Below, piece after piece: positions 8,129-16,582 of a DNA stretch of 64,000 bases. Source of the DNA: Frondihabitans peucedani (lineage in GTDB: Bacteria; Actinomycetota; Actinomycetes; Actinomycetales; Microbacteriaceae); the NCBI RefSeq assembly GCF_039537585.1, contig NZ_BAABAU010000001.1:744001-808000 (forward strand), read 5' to 3'. Position 1 is the first letter of the stretch, and each line of letters opens with the position of its first letter. The notes under the pieces were generated by a model, which was given only the letters and a program-made list of their open reading frames with translations, did no database searches and was not told the origin of the DNA. A program made the position numbers and the translations under genes.

Positions 8129-8144
8129 GGTAAGGCTTACCTGA
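8126..8144. promoter_or_regulatory. DtxR/IdeR-type iron box
   Basis: AGGTAAG-G-CTTACCT (8128-8142) is a perfect inverted repeat matching 13 of 15 core positions of the actinobacterial iron box AGGTTAGSCTAACCT. It sits in the 318-bp divergent region between the SIP-domain gene and the peptide-type ABC importer. It overlaps the -10 of the former, so iron repression of that gene is expected. Control of the rightward operon, whose start is 290 bp away, is uncertain. Confidence 0.85.
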
Positions 8145-8431
8145 GACGCCAGCGGCTCGGCGAACTCTCGGATTGACTCGGCGCGACTCAGGGACAGGAA
8201 TACCTCGGGTCCCGTGGTAATTTCTCTCCTGGCCACGGGTTCAGCAGCGACCCGCGGCGGGGGCGGTCCCTCGTTCACAAGCGACGAGCGGTTCCGCAGC
8301 GGCCCTGTTCACCAGCGACAGGCTCTCCCAGCATTCCGTGCTCACCGACGACACGGTCTCCTCCGTCCTGCGGTGAGCGCCGACCACGAATCGAGCCTGC
8401 CGCAGGGGTCAAGAAAGGTCTGCCCCCGCCC
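8145..8431. other. Divergent intergenic region upstream of the ABC importer
   Basis: This gap follows the iron box and precedes the solute-binding lipoprotein gene. It is locally less GC-rich around 8190-8228. I see a possible -10 (TAATTT, about 8218) without a convincing -35, and AAGAAAGG (about 8412) as ribosome-binding site. No RNA gene or further repeat is visible. Confidence 0.4.
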
Positions 8432-9940
8432 ATGCGCCCCGCCCGACTCGTCGCCGCTGCCTCGCTCGCCCTCGTCACCGCCCTGATCGCGGCGGGCTGC
8501 AGCTCGTCCGGCACCACGACCACCCAGACCGGCAAGCCCGACACCTCGGCCACGGTCAACGTCGGCCTCGTCCTCGAGCCGACCGACCTCGACATCCGGA
8601 CGACCGCCGGAATCGCACTCGACCAGGTCCTGATCGACAACGTCTACCAGGGCCTCGTCGGCCGCACCTCGACGAACGACGTCGTCGACGTCCTGGCGTC
8701 GAAGCACACGGTCTCGGCCGACGCGCTGACCTACACGTTCACGCTGCACAGCGGCGTCGTGTTCGACGACGGCCACGCCCTCAAGGCCTCCGACGTCGTG
8801 TGGTCGCTCGAGCAGGTCAAGAAGACGGCCACGTTCCAGAACTCCGCCGACCTCGCGAACGTCGCCTCGATCACCTCGCCGTCCGCCGACACGGTCGTCA
8901 TCACGCTGTCGAAGCCCGACTCGAACCTGCTCTGGGCCCTCAGCGGCCGGGCGGGCCTCGTGCTCGAGCAGGCCGCGACCAACGACCTCAAGACCACCGC
9001 GAACGGCACCGGGCCCTACCGCCTCGCCAGCTGGAAGCAGGGCGACAACATCCGCCTGACCCGCTTCGACGACTACTGGGGAAGCCGGGCCGAGGTCGCG
9101 GGCGTCGTCTTCAAGTACTACACGAGCCCCTCAGCCGGCATCAACGCCGTCATCTCGGGCGATGTCGACGTCCAGACGGCCGTCGACGCGACCCTCCAGT
9201 CGCAGCTGACCGGGGTCGACGGCATCTCGCTGAAGCGCGGGAAGACGACCGACAAGTACACGCTCGCCTTCAACGACGCCGAGGCGCCCTTCACCGACAT
9301 CCGGGTGCGGAAGGCGATCCGCGAGGCGATCGACAACAGGGCGATCATCAAGGCCCTCGGCGGCGCCGGCGTCACGCAGGGCGGACCGATCCCCGCTCTC
9401 GACCCCGGCTACGAGAACCTCTCGAGCGTCGACTCCTACGACCCGAGCGATGCGAAGAGGCTGCTGCGCGAGGCCGGCCACGCGAACCTGACCCTGAGCC
9501 TCACCTACGCCAACTTCTACCCGGCCTCGATCGGCGACCTCCTCGCCTCGCAGCTCAAGAGGGTCGGCATCACCCTGAAGGTCACGCAGACCGACTTCAC
9601 GACCTGGCTGAACAACGTCTACGTCGCCCACGACTACCAGCTCAGCATCGTGAACCACGCCGAGTCGCACGACTTCGGCAACTGGGCGAACCCCGACTAC
9701 TACTTCGGCTACGACAACGAGAAGGTGCAGTCCCTCTACGCGGAGTCCCTCGCCGCCACCGACCCGGCGGTCGTCGACGAGAAGCTGAAGCAGGCGGCCC
9801 GGATCGTGGCGGAGGACGCCCCCGCCGACTGGCTGTACACGGCGACCACGCTGACCGCCGTGCACGACGGGATCACCGGTTTCCCGACGTCGTCGACGTC
9901 GTCCCGCCTCGACCTGGCGAAGCTGCAGAAGTCGCAGTGA
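8432..9940 (+). CDS. ABC transporter substrate-binding lipoprotein (family 5, peptide/nickel/metallophore type)
   Basis: This 502-residue lipoprotein has a basic N-terminus, hydrophobic core and lipobox LIAAGC with Cys23 as the lipidation site. SBP family 5 motifs include VFDDGHALKASDVVWSLEQ, NGTGPYRLASWKQGDN, and VRKAIREAIDNRAIIKALGG. Such proteins bind oligopeptides, nickel chelates or metallophores outside the cell. The ligand is not predictable from sequence. It is the first gene of a complete five-gene importer operon. The position beside an iron box and siderophore-reductase genes makes a metal-chelate ligand worth considering, but ordinary peptides remain possible. Confidence 0.92.
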   Translation: MRPARLVAAASLALVTALIAAGCSSSGTTTTQTGKPDTSATVNVGLVLEPTDLDIRTTAGIALDQVLIDNVYQGLVGRTSTNDVVDVLASKHTVSADALTYTFTLHSGVVFDDGHALKASDVVWSLEQVKKTATFQNSADLANVASITSPSADTVVITLSKPDSNLLWALSGRAGLVLEQAATNDLKTTANGTGPYRLASWKQGDNIRLTRFDDYWGSRAEVAGVVFKYYTSPSAGINAVISGDVDVQTAVDATLQSQLTGVDGISLKRGKTTDKYTLAFNDAEAPFTDIRVRKAIREAIDNRAIIKALGGAGVTQGGPIPALDPGYENLSSVDSYDPSDAKRLLREAGHANLTLSLTYANFYPASIGDLLASQLKRVGITLKVTQTDFTTWLNNVYVAHDYQLSIVNHAESHDFGNWANPDYYFGYDNEKVQSLYAESLAATDPAVVDEKLKQAARIVAEDAPADWLYTATTLTAVHDGITGFPTSSTSSRLDLAKLQKSQ

Positions 9941-10890
9941 CCCGCTTCGTGCTCTCGCGCCTCGTGCTGCTCGTCCTCGGGCTGCTCGTGGCGAGTGCGC
10001 TGATCTTCTTCACGCTCCGTCTTCTGACGGGCGACGTGGCGCAGGTCATCGCGGGCACGCAGGGCACGGCCGACCAGGTCGCCGGGATCCGGAAGAGCCT
10101 CGGCCTCGACCGGCCGCTCCCGGTGCAGTACGCCGCCTGGCTCGGCGGCCTCCTCCACGGCGACCTCGGCAGGTCGCTCGTGACGGGTTCGTCCGTGTCG
10201 TCTCAGCTCGTCCAGAAGCTCTCCGTCACGCTGCCCCTCGCGGGCCTCTCCCTCGTGATCGGGCTCGTCCTCGGCATCCCCCTCGGCGTCGTCTCGGCGC
10301 TCCGCCGGCGCAGGATCAGCGGGACCGTCATCTCGGGCGTCGCCCAGGCCTTCGCAGCGGTCCCCGCGGTCTGGGGCGGGATGATCCTGATCGCGGTGTT
10401 CGGGGTCGCGATCCGGCTGTTCCCGACGCAGGGCTACCCGAGCGACGGGTGGGCCGACCCCGTGCAGGCGCTGCGGAGCCTGCTGCTGCCGGCCCTGACG
10501 ATCGGGGTGATCGAGGGGGCCGTGATCCTGCGCTTCACCCGCTCGGCGACGCTCGAGGCGATGTCGCAGGACTACGTGCGGACCGCGGCCGCCAAGGGGA
10601 TGACCCGCACCCGGGCGGTCGTCACCCACGGGCTCCCCAACGTGCTGCTCAGCGTCGTGTCGGTGCTCGGGGTGCAGCTGGCCGCCCTGCTCGTCGGCGC
10701 CGTGCTCGTGGAGCAGCTCTTCGCCCTGCCGGGGGTCGGCAGGATGCTCGTGCAGGACGTCGGGGTCCGCGACCTCACGAAGGTGCAGGGCGAGCTCCTC
10801 GCTCTCACCGGGCTGGTGCTGATCCTCGGCTTCGTGGTCGACCTGGTGCACCGGTCCGTCGATCCGCGCCTCCGGGAGCCGGGCGAGTGA
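9937..10890 (+). CDS. Peptide/nickel-type ABC transporter permease (DppB-like)
   Basis: This 317-residue protein with about six membrane spans has the DppB layout: an N-terminal span (LVLLVLGLLVASALIFF), the external segment LGLDRPLPVQYAAWLGGLLHG-D-LGRS, and the EAA loop DYVRTAAAKGMTRTRAVVTH (residues about 210-229) that contacts the ATPases. It pairs with the next permease. Start GTG overlaps the lipoprotein stop (GTGA). An RRI triplet near 10311 is written with AGG ATC. Confidence 0.92.
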   Translation: MTRFVLSRLVLLVLGLLVASALIFFTLRLLTGDVAQVIAGTQGTADQVAGIRKSLGLDRPLPVQYAAWLGGLLHGDLGRSLVTGSSVSSQLVQKLSVTLPLAGLSLVIGLVLGIPLGVVSALRRRRISGTVISGVAQAFAAVPAVWGGMILIAVFGVAIRLFPTQGYPSDGWADPVQALRSLLLPALTIGVIEGAVILRFTRSATLEAMSQDYVRTAAAKGMTRTRAVVTHGLPNVLLSVVSVLGVQLAALLVGAVLVEQLFALPGVGRMLVQDVGVRDLTKVQGELLALTGLVLILGFVVDLVHRSVDPRLREPGE

Positions 10891-11783
10891 GCGCCCTCGC
10901 GGGGCGGCCCGCGCGGCGCCGCACCTTGTTCATCGAGCTCCTCCGGAGGCCCGCGGGCGTGGCTGCTGCCGCCTGGATCGCCCTCCTCCTCGTCTCGGCC
11001 GTCGTGTCGAGCTTCTGGACTCCCGTCGACCCGTTCGCGACCGACCCGTACAGCGCCTGGAAGACGCCGTCGCTCCAGCACCTCTTCGGCACCGACAGCA
11101 TCGGCCGCGACATCTTCAGCTACGTCTTCGCCGCCACCCGCACGACGATGATCGTCGCCGTGCTCGCAGGCGTGCTGGCGTCGGTGGTCGGGATCGCCCT
11201 GGCGGCGCTCGGCTCCCTCACGACGCGGTGGGTGCGCGAGTCGACGGCCGTTCTGATCGACATCCTGATCGCCTTCCCGACGATCCTCATCGCGATGCTG
11301 CTGGCCTCGATCGTCGGCGGGTCGCTCGGCGTGGTCGTCACGGCCGTCGGCATCGGCTACGGCGTGAACATCGCGCGGGTGTCGAGGGGCGAGATCCGCA
11401 GGATCGGCCGCACCGACTACGTCCTGGCGGCGCGCGCTTCCGGCGTCGGCCCGGCGGGGGTCCTCCTCCGGCACCTGCTGCCGAACGTCGCGCCGACGTT
11501 CGTCGTCCAGCTGTCGCTCGCGATGGCGACGTCGATCCTCGCCGAGGCCGGCCTGTCGTACCTCGGCTTCGGGGCGTCCGCGTCGACGACCTCGTGGGGA
11601 CGACTCCTGAACGACCTGCAGGTCTACATCGCGATCCACCCCGGCAGCGTCGTCTGGCCGGGGCTCGCGATCACGCTCACCGTCCTGGCCTTCAACCTGC
11701 TCGGCGACGCGCTCCGCGACGCCTCCGACCCGCGGCTGCGGTCCTCGCGCCTCGCCCGCCTGACGACGGAGGAGACCCGATGA
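10887..11783 (+). CDS. Peptide/nickel-type ABC transporter permease (DppC-like)
   Basis: This is a 298-residue DppC-type permease with an N-terminal span, then LFGTDSIGRDIFSYVFAATR (about 69-88), the hallmark of this subunit. The EAA loop is DYVLAARASGVGPAGVLLRH, and the end carries AEAGLSYLGFGAS and WPGLAITLTVLAFNLLGDALRD. It forms the import channel with the preceding permease. Coupled by GTGA upstream and by an ATGA overlap downstream. Confidence 0.92.
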   Translation: MSALAGRPARRRTLFIELLRRPAGVAAAAWIALLLVSAVVSSFWTPVDPFATDPYSAWKTPSLQHLFGTDSIGRDIFSYVFAATRTTMIVAVLAGVLASVVGIALAALGSLTTRWVRESTAVLIDILIAFPTILIAMLLASIVGGSLGVVVTAVGIGYGVNIARVSRGEIRRIGRTDYVLAARASGVGPAGVLLRHLLPNVAPTFVVQLSLAMATSILAEAGLSYLGFGASASTTSWGRLLNDLQVYIAIHPGSVVWPGLAITLTVLAFNLLGDALRDASDPRLRSSRLARLTTEETR

Positions 11784-12559
11784 GCCTCGACGTGACAGGC
11801 CTCGCCGTCGAGATCGGCGGCCGCCGGGTGGTCGACGACCTCTCGTTCCGCGTCGGCGACGGCGCCCGCCTCGGCCTGATCGGCGAGTCGGGCTCCGGCA
11901 AGTCGCTGACAGTGCTCTCGGCGATCGGACTCGCCCCCGAGGAGGCCGTCGTGACCGGCAGCGTCCTGCTCGACGGCCGAGAGCTGATCGGGCTCCCCGA
12001 GCGCGAGCTCGCCCGCGTCCGCGGCTCGCAGATCGGCACGGTGTTCCAGGATCCCCTCTCCGCTCTGAACCCGCTGCACACGGTGGGTCGTCAGATCGCC
12101 GAGCCGCTCCGCCTCCACGAGCGCCTGCCGAAGCGCGAGGCCCGCCTCCGCGCGGTGGAGGCCGCGCGCGAGGTCGGGCTGCCGGACCCCGAGACCGTCG
12201 TCGACCTCTACCCGCACCAGCTCTCCGGCGGTCAGCGGCAGCGCGTCGGCATCGCCATCGCGCTCATCGCGAGACCGGCGCTCATCCTGGCCGACGAGCC
12301 CACCACCGCCCTCGACGTGACCACCCAGGAGGAGATCCTCGCGCTGTTCCGGCGCCTGGTCGACGAGCGCGGGGCGAGCCTCGTGTTCGTGACCCACGAC
12401 CTGGCGGTCCTGGCGCAGGTCACCGACGAGGTGGTCGTGCTCTCGGAGGGCCGGGCCGTGGAGCGGGGCCGGGTGGCGACGATCCTGCACGCCCCGGAGC
12501 ACCCCGTGACGCGCGGGCTCGTCGAGGCGGCCCGAGCGACCACCTGGAGCGCCTCGTGA
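11780..12559 (+). CDS. Peptide/nickel-type ABC transporter ATPase (DppD-like)
   Basis: This 259-residue ATPase has Walker A GESGSGKSLT, Q-loop VFQDPLSALNPLHTVG, signature LSGGQRQRVGIAIALIA, Walker B LILADEPTTALD and switch His in FVTHDLAVLAQ. DppD-type proteins usually carry a C-terminal oligopeptide-transporter extension with a cysteine cluster; this one is shorter and has none. It overlaps both neighbours by 4 bases. Confidence 0.92.
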   Translation: MSLDVTGLAVEIGGRRVVDDLSFRVGDGARLGLIGESGSGKSLTVLSAIGLAPEEAVVTGSVLLDGRELIGLPERELARVRGSQIGTVFQDPLSALNPLHTVGRQIAEPLRLHERLPKREARLRAVEAAREVGLPDPETVVDLYPHQLSGGQRQRVGIAIALIARPALILADEPTTALDVTTQEEILALFRRLVDERGASLVFVTHDLAVLAQVTDEVVVLSEGRAVERGRVATILHAPEHPVTRGLVEAARATTWSAS

Positions 12560-13374
12560 CCGGGCCCGCGCTCCTCGAGGCGCACGGTGTCGGCCGCGAC
12601 TTCGTGCTGCCCCGGCGCACGCTCTTCACCCCCGGCGTCGTGCGGCGCGGGGTCGTCGACGCCTCGCTCGCGGTCGGGGCGTCGGAGAGCGTCGGCCTGA
12701 TCGGCGAATCGGGGTCGGGCAAGTCGACGCTGGTGCGGATCCTGCTCGCGCTCGACCGCGCCACGACCGGCTCCGTGACGTTCGACGGCCGTCCCGTCGC
12801 CCCCGGCCGCGCCCGCGATCTGCGCTGGCTGCGGCGCGACACCGGGATCGTGCTGCAGGATCCCTACTCCTCGCTCGACCCCCGGATGCGCGTGCTCGAC
12901 ATCGTTGCCGAACCCCTCCGGGCGCTCGACGTGCCCGGCGACCACCGGGCCCTCGTCACCGCGATGCTCGACCGCGTCGGGCTCCCGACCGGCTCCGCCG
13001 CCGGGGTCCTCGACCGGTACCCGCACGAGTTCAGCGGCGGTCAGCGGCAGCGGATCGCCATCGCCCGCGCGCTCGTGCACTCGCCGCGGCTGCTCGTCGG
13101 CGACGAGCCGCTGAGTGCTCTTGATGTGACGGTCCGGGCGCAGATCCTGGAGCTCCTGGCGTCGCTCCGGCGCGAGCGCGGCCTCGCCCTCCTGATCGTG
13201 TCGCACGACCTGGGACTCGTGAACCACCTGTCGGACCGCGTCGCCGTCATGCACCAGGGGCGGATCGTCGAGCAGGGCACCACCCACGACGTGCTGCGGT
13301 CGCCGCAGGAGGACTACACGCGGCGGCTCATCGCCGCGGTGCCGACTCTCGACGTGGCGCCGCCGCCGGCGTAG
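12556..13374 (+). CDS. Peptide/nickel-type ABC transporter ATPase (DppF-like)
   Basis: This 272-residue ATPase pairs with the preceding one. It has Walker A GESGSGKST, Q-loop LQDPYSSLDPRMRV (the family's conserved Q-D-P-x-x-S-L-P/D), signature FSGGQRQRIAIARALVH, Walker B LLVGDEPLSALD and switch His VSHDLGLVNHLS. It ends the importer operon; a long perfect hairpin follows at 13461-13518. The LQDP Asp is encoded by GAT, uncommon here, creating another GCAGGATC octamer. Confidence 0.92.
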   Translation: MTGPALLEAHGVGRDFVLPRRTLFTPGVVRRGVVDASLAVGASESVGLIGESGSGKSTLVRILLALDRATTGSVTFDGRPVAPGRARDLRWLRRDTGIVLQDPYSSLDPRMRVLDIVAEPLRALDVPGDHRALVTAMLDRVGLPTGSAAGVLDRYPHEFSGGQRQRIAIARALVHSPRLLVGDEPLSALDVTVRAQILELLASLRRERGLALLIVSHDLGLVNHLSDRVAVMHQGRIVEQGTTHDVLRSPQEDYTRRLIAAVPTLDVAPPPA

Positions 13375-13460
13375 GGCTGCTCTGCTCGCGGCTGCGGTTT
13401 CGACGTGCTGGTCTGGTCGCGGCACCGGTCGCGGCGTGCTGTAGTGCTGCGGCGCTCCGC

Positions 13461-13518
13461 ACGCGCATTCCGGCCCGGGACACGCTTCGTCCGGCGTGAC
13501 TCGGGCCGGAATGCGCGT
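13461..13518. terminator. Long palindrome between convergent genes (17-bp perfect stem)
   Basis: ACGCGCATTCCGGCCCG (13461-13477) is the exact reverse complement of 13502-13518, with a 24-base loop. It lies between the ends of the ABC importer operon and the amidase gene, so it can act as a bidirectional terminator. Its arm resembles that of the palindrome at 30654-30713. Confidence 0.75.
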
Positions 13519-13537
13519 CGCGACCGAGCCGCGGCCC

Positions 13538-14959
13538 CTACCAGCCCGGCGGGTGCCGCCGCTGCCACCGGATGCGGCGCTCGAGCTGGGCCCCGATCGA
13601 GAGCAGGACGTCCTCGCGGCCCGGGCGGCCGATCAGCTGTACGCCGACGGGGAGGCCCTCATGCTCGTGGACGGGCAGCGAGATCGCCGGGAGCCCGGCG
13701 ACATTGACGAACGACGTGAACGGCGCGTAGAGGCACTGTTGCTCGAAGTTCCGCTCCGCGTCGGCGGCGTCGTACCAGCCGATCGGCCGCGGCGGGAGAG
13801 CCAGGGTCGGCGTCAGGACGGCGTCGAACGGGTCGAAGGCCTCGATCACGGAGGCCTCGAAGGCCGTGAGACCGGCCAGGGCCTCCCCCAGATCGCGGGC
13901 GGAGAGGGCACGGCCGCGCTCGACGAGCCAGCGCGTGATCGGCTCGAGGAGCTCGAGGTCGGCGCCCTCCGCGGGGATCGACGCGGCGCCCGCCTTCCAG
14001 AGGACGGTGAACCAGCGGCCGTAGTCGGAGGCGGGGAGCGTCGCGTCGTCGATCTCGTGGCCGACCGCTCCGAGGTGCTCGATCGTCAGCCGGAGCGCCT
14101 TGTCGACGGACGGGTCGATGCGCACGTCGTAGGTGTCGTCCCACGGCGAGCTCGTGGTCACGCCGATCCTGAACCGGCCCTCGCCTCGGACGGCCGACCC
14201 GAGGAACGAGCCCTCCGGGTTCTCGGGCGCCCGGAGCGCGTAGCGGTGGTGCGGCGGCAGGCCGTCGGGCGAGACGAGGGCGTCGAGGAGCATCCCCGCG
14301 TCGGCGACGGTGCGGGCCAGCGGTCCGCCGACGGCCAGTCCGCCGAGACTGGTCAGGCCCGACTGCGACGGCACGCGGCCGCGCGAGGGCTTGAGGCCGA
14401 CGAGGCCGGTGGCGGCGGCCGGGATGCGGATCGAGCCGCCGCCGTCCGATCCGGGAGCGAACGGCAGGAGCCCCGCCGCCACCGCCGCCGCCGCTCCCCC
14501 GCTGGAGCCTCCGGGACCGAGCGAGAGGTCGTAGGGGTTGCGGGTCGGCGGGCCCACGAGCGTCTCGGTGTACGAGGTGAGGCCGAACTCCGGTGTCGCC
14601 GTCTTGCCGAGGCTGATGGCGCCGGCGGTGTCGACGGCGTCGACGACGGCAGACGAGGAGGCGGGGACGCGCCCGCGGGAGAGCCGCGATCCTGCGCCCG
14701 TCGGGACGCCCCGACGATCGGTGAGGTCTTTGTCGGCCAGCGGCAGGCCCCAGAGCGGTGCGGGGCTGCGGCCCGCGGCTGCGAGCTCGTCGGCGCGAGC
14801 GCGGGCGGCGTCGGCCGTGACCGTGACGAACGAGCCGAGCGCAGGATCGAGACGCCCCACCCTCTCGAGGTAGTGGTCGACCAGCTCGCGCGGCGTGACC
14901 TCTCCCCGCCGGAGCCAGTCGTACTGCTCCTGCGCCGTCAGATGGTGGAGTTCGAACAT
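13538..14959 (-). CDS. Amidase (amidase signature family)
   Basis: This 473-residue protein has the complete amidase-signature triad: Lys77 in PLADKDLT, the cis-Ser at about 152 in PGGSSGGAAAAVAAG, and the nucleophile Ser176 in GSDGGGSIRIPAA. The C-terminal GLPAISLPV and GLPVGVQLIGRPGREDVLL are typical. No GatC or GatB genes are adjacent, and a solitary full-length enzyme of this type usually hydrolyses small amides rather than acting in tRNA transamidation. Start ATG at 14959 was chosen because similarity begins at MFELHHLTAQEQYDWLRRGE. An upstream open stretch overlaps the next gene's promoter. Confidence 0.9.
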   Translation of the reverse strand: MFELHHLTAQEQYDWLRRGEVTPRELVDHYLERVGRLDPALGSFVTVTADAARARADELAAAGRSPAPLWGLPLADKDLTDRRGVPTGAGSRLSRGRVPASSSAVVDAVDTAGAISLGKTATPEFGLTSYTETLVGPPTRNPYDLSLGPGGSSGGAAAAVAAGLLPFAPGSDGGGSIRIPAAATGLVGLKPSRGRVPSQSGLTSLGGLAVGGPLARTVADAGMLLDALVSPDGLPPHHRYALRAPENPEGSFLGSAVRGEGRFRIGVTTSSPWDDTYDVRIDPSVDKALRLTIEHLGAVGHEIDDATLPASDYGRWFTVLWKAGAASIPAEGADLELLEPITRWLVERGRALSARDLGEALAGLTAFEASVIEAFDPFDAVLTPTLALPPRPIGWYDAADAERNFEQQCLYAPFTSFVNVAGLPAISLPVHEHEGLPVGVQLIGRPGREDVLLSIGAQLERRIRWQRRHPPGW

Positions 14960-15017
14960 CGCGCCGAGCCTATCGCCCGGGCTCGGGGTACATCTCGGGC
15001 CATTCGGCCGGTTTGTG

Positions 15018-15046
15018 TTGCCGGGAGGTAGACCGAGGCGTACAGT
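15018..15046 (+). promoter_or_regulatory. Promoter of the secreted Ala/Val/Pro-rich protein gene
   Basis: TTGCCG (15018-15023) and TACAGT (15041-15046) are separated by 17 bases, a good housekeeping-type promoter. The leader of about 70 nt contains a small GGGCGG/CCGCCC hairpin and ends in GAGGTGA before the GTG start at 15123. Confidence 0.6.
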
Positions 15047-15122
15047 CTCGTCATCGGGCGGCAAACCACCGCCCCTCGAGGTCTTACCAGCTTCGACGCA
15101 CACGACACGCTGAGGTGACGCC

Positions 15123-16367
15123 GTGGATCAGACGGCCGCCGTGCCCCGCACGGCCGAGAACCCGCACCGGGCACGCGCACTCGCGCGCCGCCTGCTGCTC
15201 GCGGGTCTCGTGTCCGGCGGATTCGTGGTGCTCGGGGTGACCCTGGGGTCGCAGTCGGCGTCCGCGGCCACCGGGCCGGTGTCGTCGGTGTCGTCGGTCG
15301 CCGCTCACGTGTCGTCGGCCGCTCCCGCGGCTTCTGCACCTGCCGCATCGGCGCCTGCCGCCTCGGCGCCTACCGCTTCCGCGCCGGCCGCCTCCGGCTC
15401 CCGCCTGACCGGCTCCGTCTCGAAGATCGTCACGCGTGTCACCGCGCCGGTGCAGCACGTCACGACCCCCGTCGCGAAGAGCGTCGGATCGACCGCGACA
15501 GGTGCTCTCGGCGCTGCGACCAGGGCCACCGCCCCTGTCGCGCCCGTCCACCACGTGGTCGCGCAGGCGGCCCCCGTCGTGACGAAGACCCTCGACACGG
15601 TTGCCGCAACCCCCGTCCAGCACGTCGTGGCGCCGGTCGCCTCGACCGTCGACCACGTGGTCGCGAGCGTGCCCGTGGTCAGCGCCGTGACGGGCTCGAA
15701 GCCCGTCAGCACGGTCACCGCACCCGTCGCCTCGGCCGTCGACCAGACCGTCGGGGCCGTCGCCGAGGGGGCCGCATCGCCGTCCCTGCCCGGCGGCCCT
15801 GTCGTGATCGTGCCGCCCGTCGTGGTCCCGCCGGTGGTCGTCGGGCCGATCGGCGTCGGGCCGATCGACCTGCCCGGCACCAGCCCCGTCTCCGGCGGCA
15901 CGACACCGAGCGACCCTGTTGCGGGCGGCCCGGGAGTCGACGCCGGTGCGCTCGGCGGGGCCGACAACGGCCCGGCCGCGGCAGTCGAGGGCCTCGACGC
16001 GGAGGGCGTGAGCGCCCTGGCGGCGGGCACCAGCATCCTGGTCTCGTCCGGTTCTGACTCGGCCGTCTTCGGCCTCGGGGTCTCCCGCGCCGCCTCGTCG
16101 GCCGGCGCCGGATCGACGGCCGCACCCTCGTCGCCGGCCGGTCCGGCGATGCCGTTCTCGCCGGAGAAGGGCTCGCTCCCCGCGGCCCCCTCGAGTTCGG
16201 CGCAGTCCGGTTCGGCTGCCGGCTCCGGCTCGGCTGGCGGGGCATCCGCCGCCCTCGCCGGCGACTCGCTCTTCTGGGCCTCCGCTCTCCGCGGTGCCGC
16301 CCTGCACGACGTCGACGCGGCCGCTCTGGCCGCGCCCGCCTACGACTCCGACTCGACGCCCGACTGA
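15123..16367 (+). CDS. Secreted Ala/Val/Pro/Ser-rich low-complexity protein
   Basis: This 414-residue protein has a signal peptide (basic ARALARRLL, hydrophobic LLAGLVSGGFVVLGVTLG, cleavage near SASA-ATG, about residue 49). The mature region starts with repeated ASAP/AASAP units (about 68-90), followed by loosely repeated TAPVxHVV/APVASxVDxxV units, a VIVPPVVVPPVVV stretch, and a Ser/Gly/Ala-rich tail. No catalytic domain, cysteine, sortase motif or C-terminal anchor is visible. The repeated beta-prone APVxHVV units and position next to the chaplin-like protein suggest a surface or matrix role, which is inference. I do not recognise a named family. Confidence 0.75.
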   Translation: MDQTAAVPRTAENPHRARALARRLLLAGLVSGGFVVLGVTLGSQSASAATGPVSSVSSVAAHVSSAAPAASAPAASAPAASAPTASAPAASGSRLTGSVSKIVTRVTAPVQHVTTPVAKSVGSTATGALGAATRATAPVAPVHHVVAQAAPVVTKTLDTVAATPVQHVVAPVASTVDHVVASVPVVSAVTGSKPVSTVTAPVASAVDQTVGAVAEGAASPSLPGGPVVIVPPVVVPPVVVGPIGVGPIDLPGTSPVSGGTTPSDPVAGGPGVDAGALGGADNGPAAAVEGLDAEGVSALAAGTSILVSSGSDSAVFGLGVSRAASSAGAGSTAAPSSPAGPAMPFSPEKGSLPAAPSSSAQSGSAAGSGSAGGASAALAGDSLFWASALRGAALHDVDAAALAAPAYDSDSTPD

Positions 16368-16527
16368 CCGGGCCGCCGCTCCCCTCGACCCCCGTCGAGA
16401 GGTGAGCGGACAGGCCCCTCGGCTGCTCCGGCGGCCCGGCGGATCCGCGCATCCTGCGCTCCGTCGCACTCGGTCTCACGCTCGATCCGGGCATCACGCG
16501 CACTCGCGCTCCCGGACTCCGAGCACT

Positions 16528-16552
16528 CGAATCACGTGACGCACGCGATTCG
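16528..16552. promoter_or_regulatory. Inverted repeat upstream of the chaplin-like gene
   Basis: CGAATCACGTG and CACGCGATTCG face each other around ACG (one mismatch) about 30 bp before the start. A direct repeat CACTCGA[A/T]TC occurs at 16524-16533 and 16560-16569. These could be regulator sites or a 5' leader structure; no clear -10 was identified. Confidence 0.4.
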
Positions 16553-16582
16553 GTCGATCCACTCGATTCAGGAGTCATCACC

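Noticed and set aside
7688-8278. Longer 196-residue version of the SIP-domain protein
   Set aside because: The extra N-terminal 55 residues would be encoded across the -10 and iron box and have no similarity to the family.
13496-15031. 511-codon plus-strand frame opposite the amidase
   Set aside because: It is the antisense shadow of an amidase with a full catalytic triad and shows no protein-family features.
15084-16469. Minus-strand frame of 461 codons opposite the Ala/Val/Pro-rich secreted protein
   Set aside because: The plus-strand frame has a clear promoter, ribosome-binding site and signal peptide; the opposite frame is Arg/Gly/Asp-rich shadow sequence.
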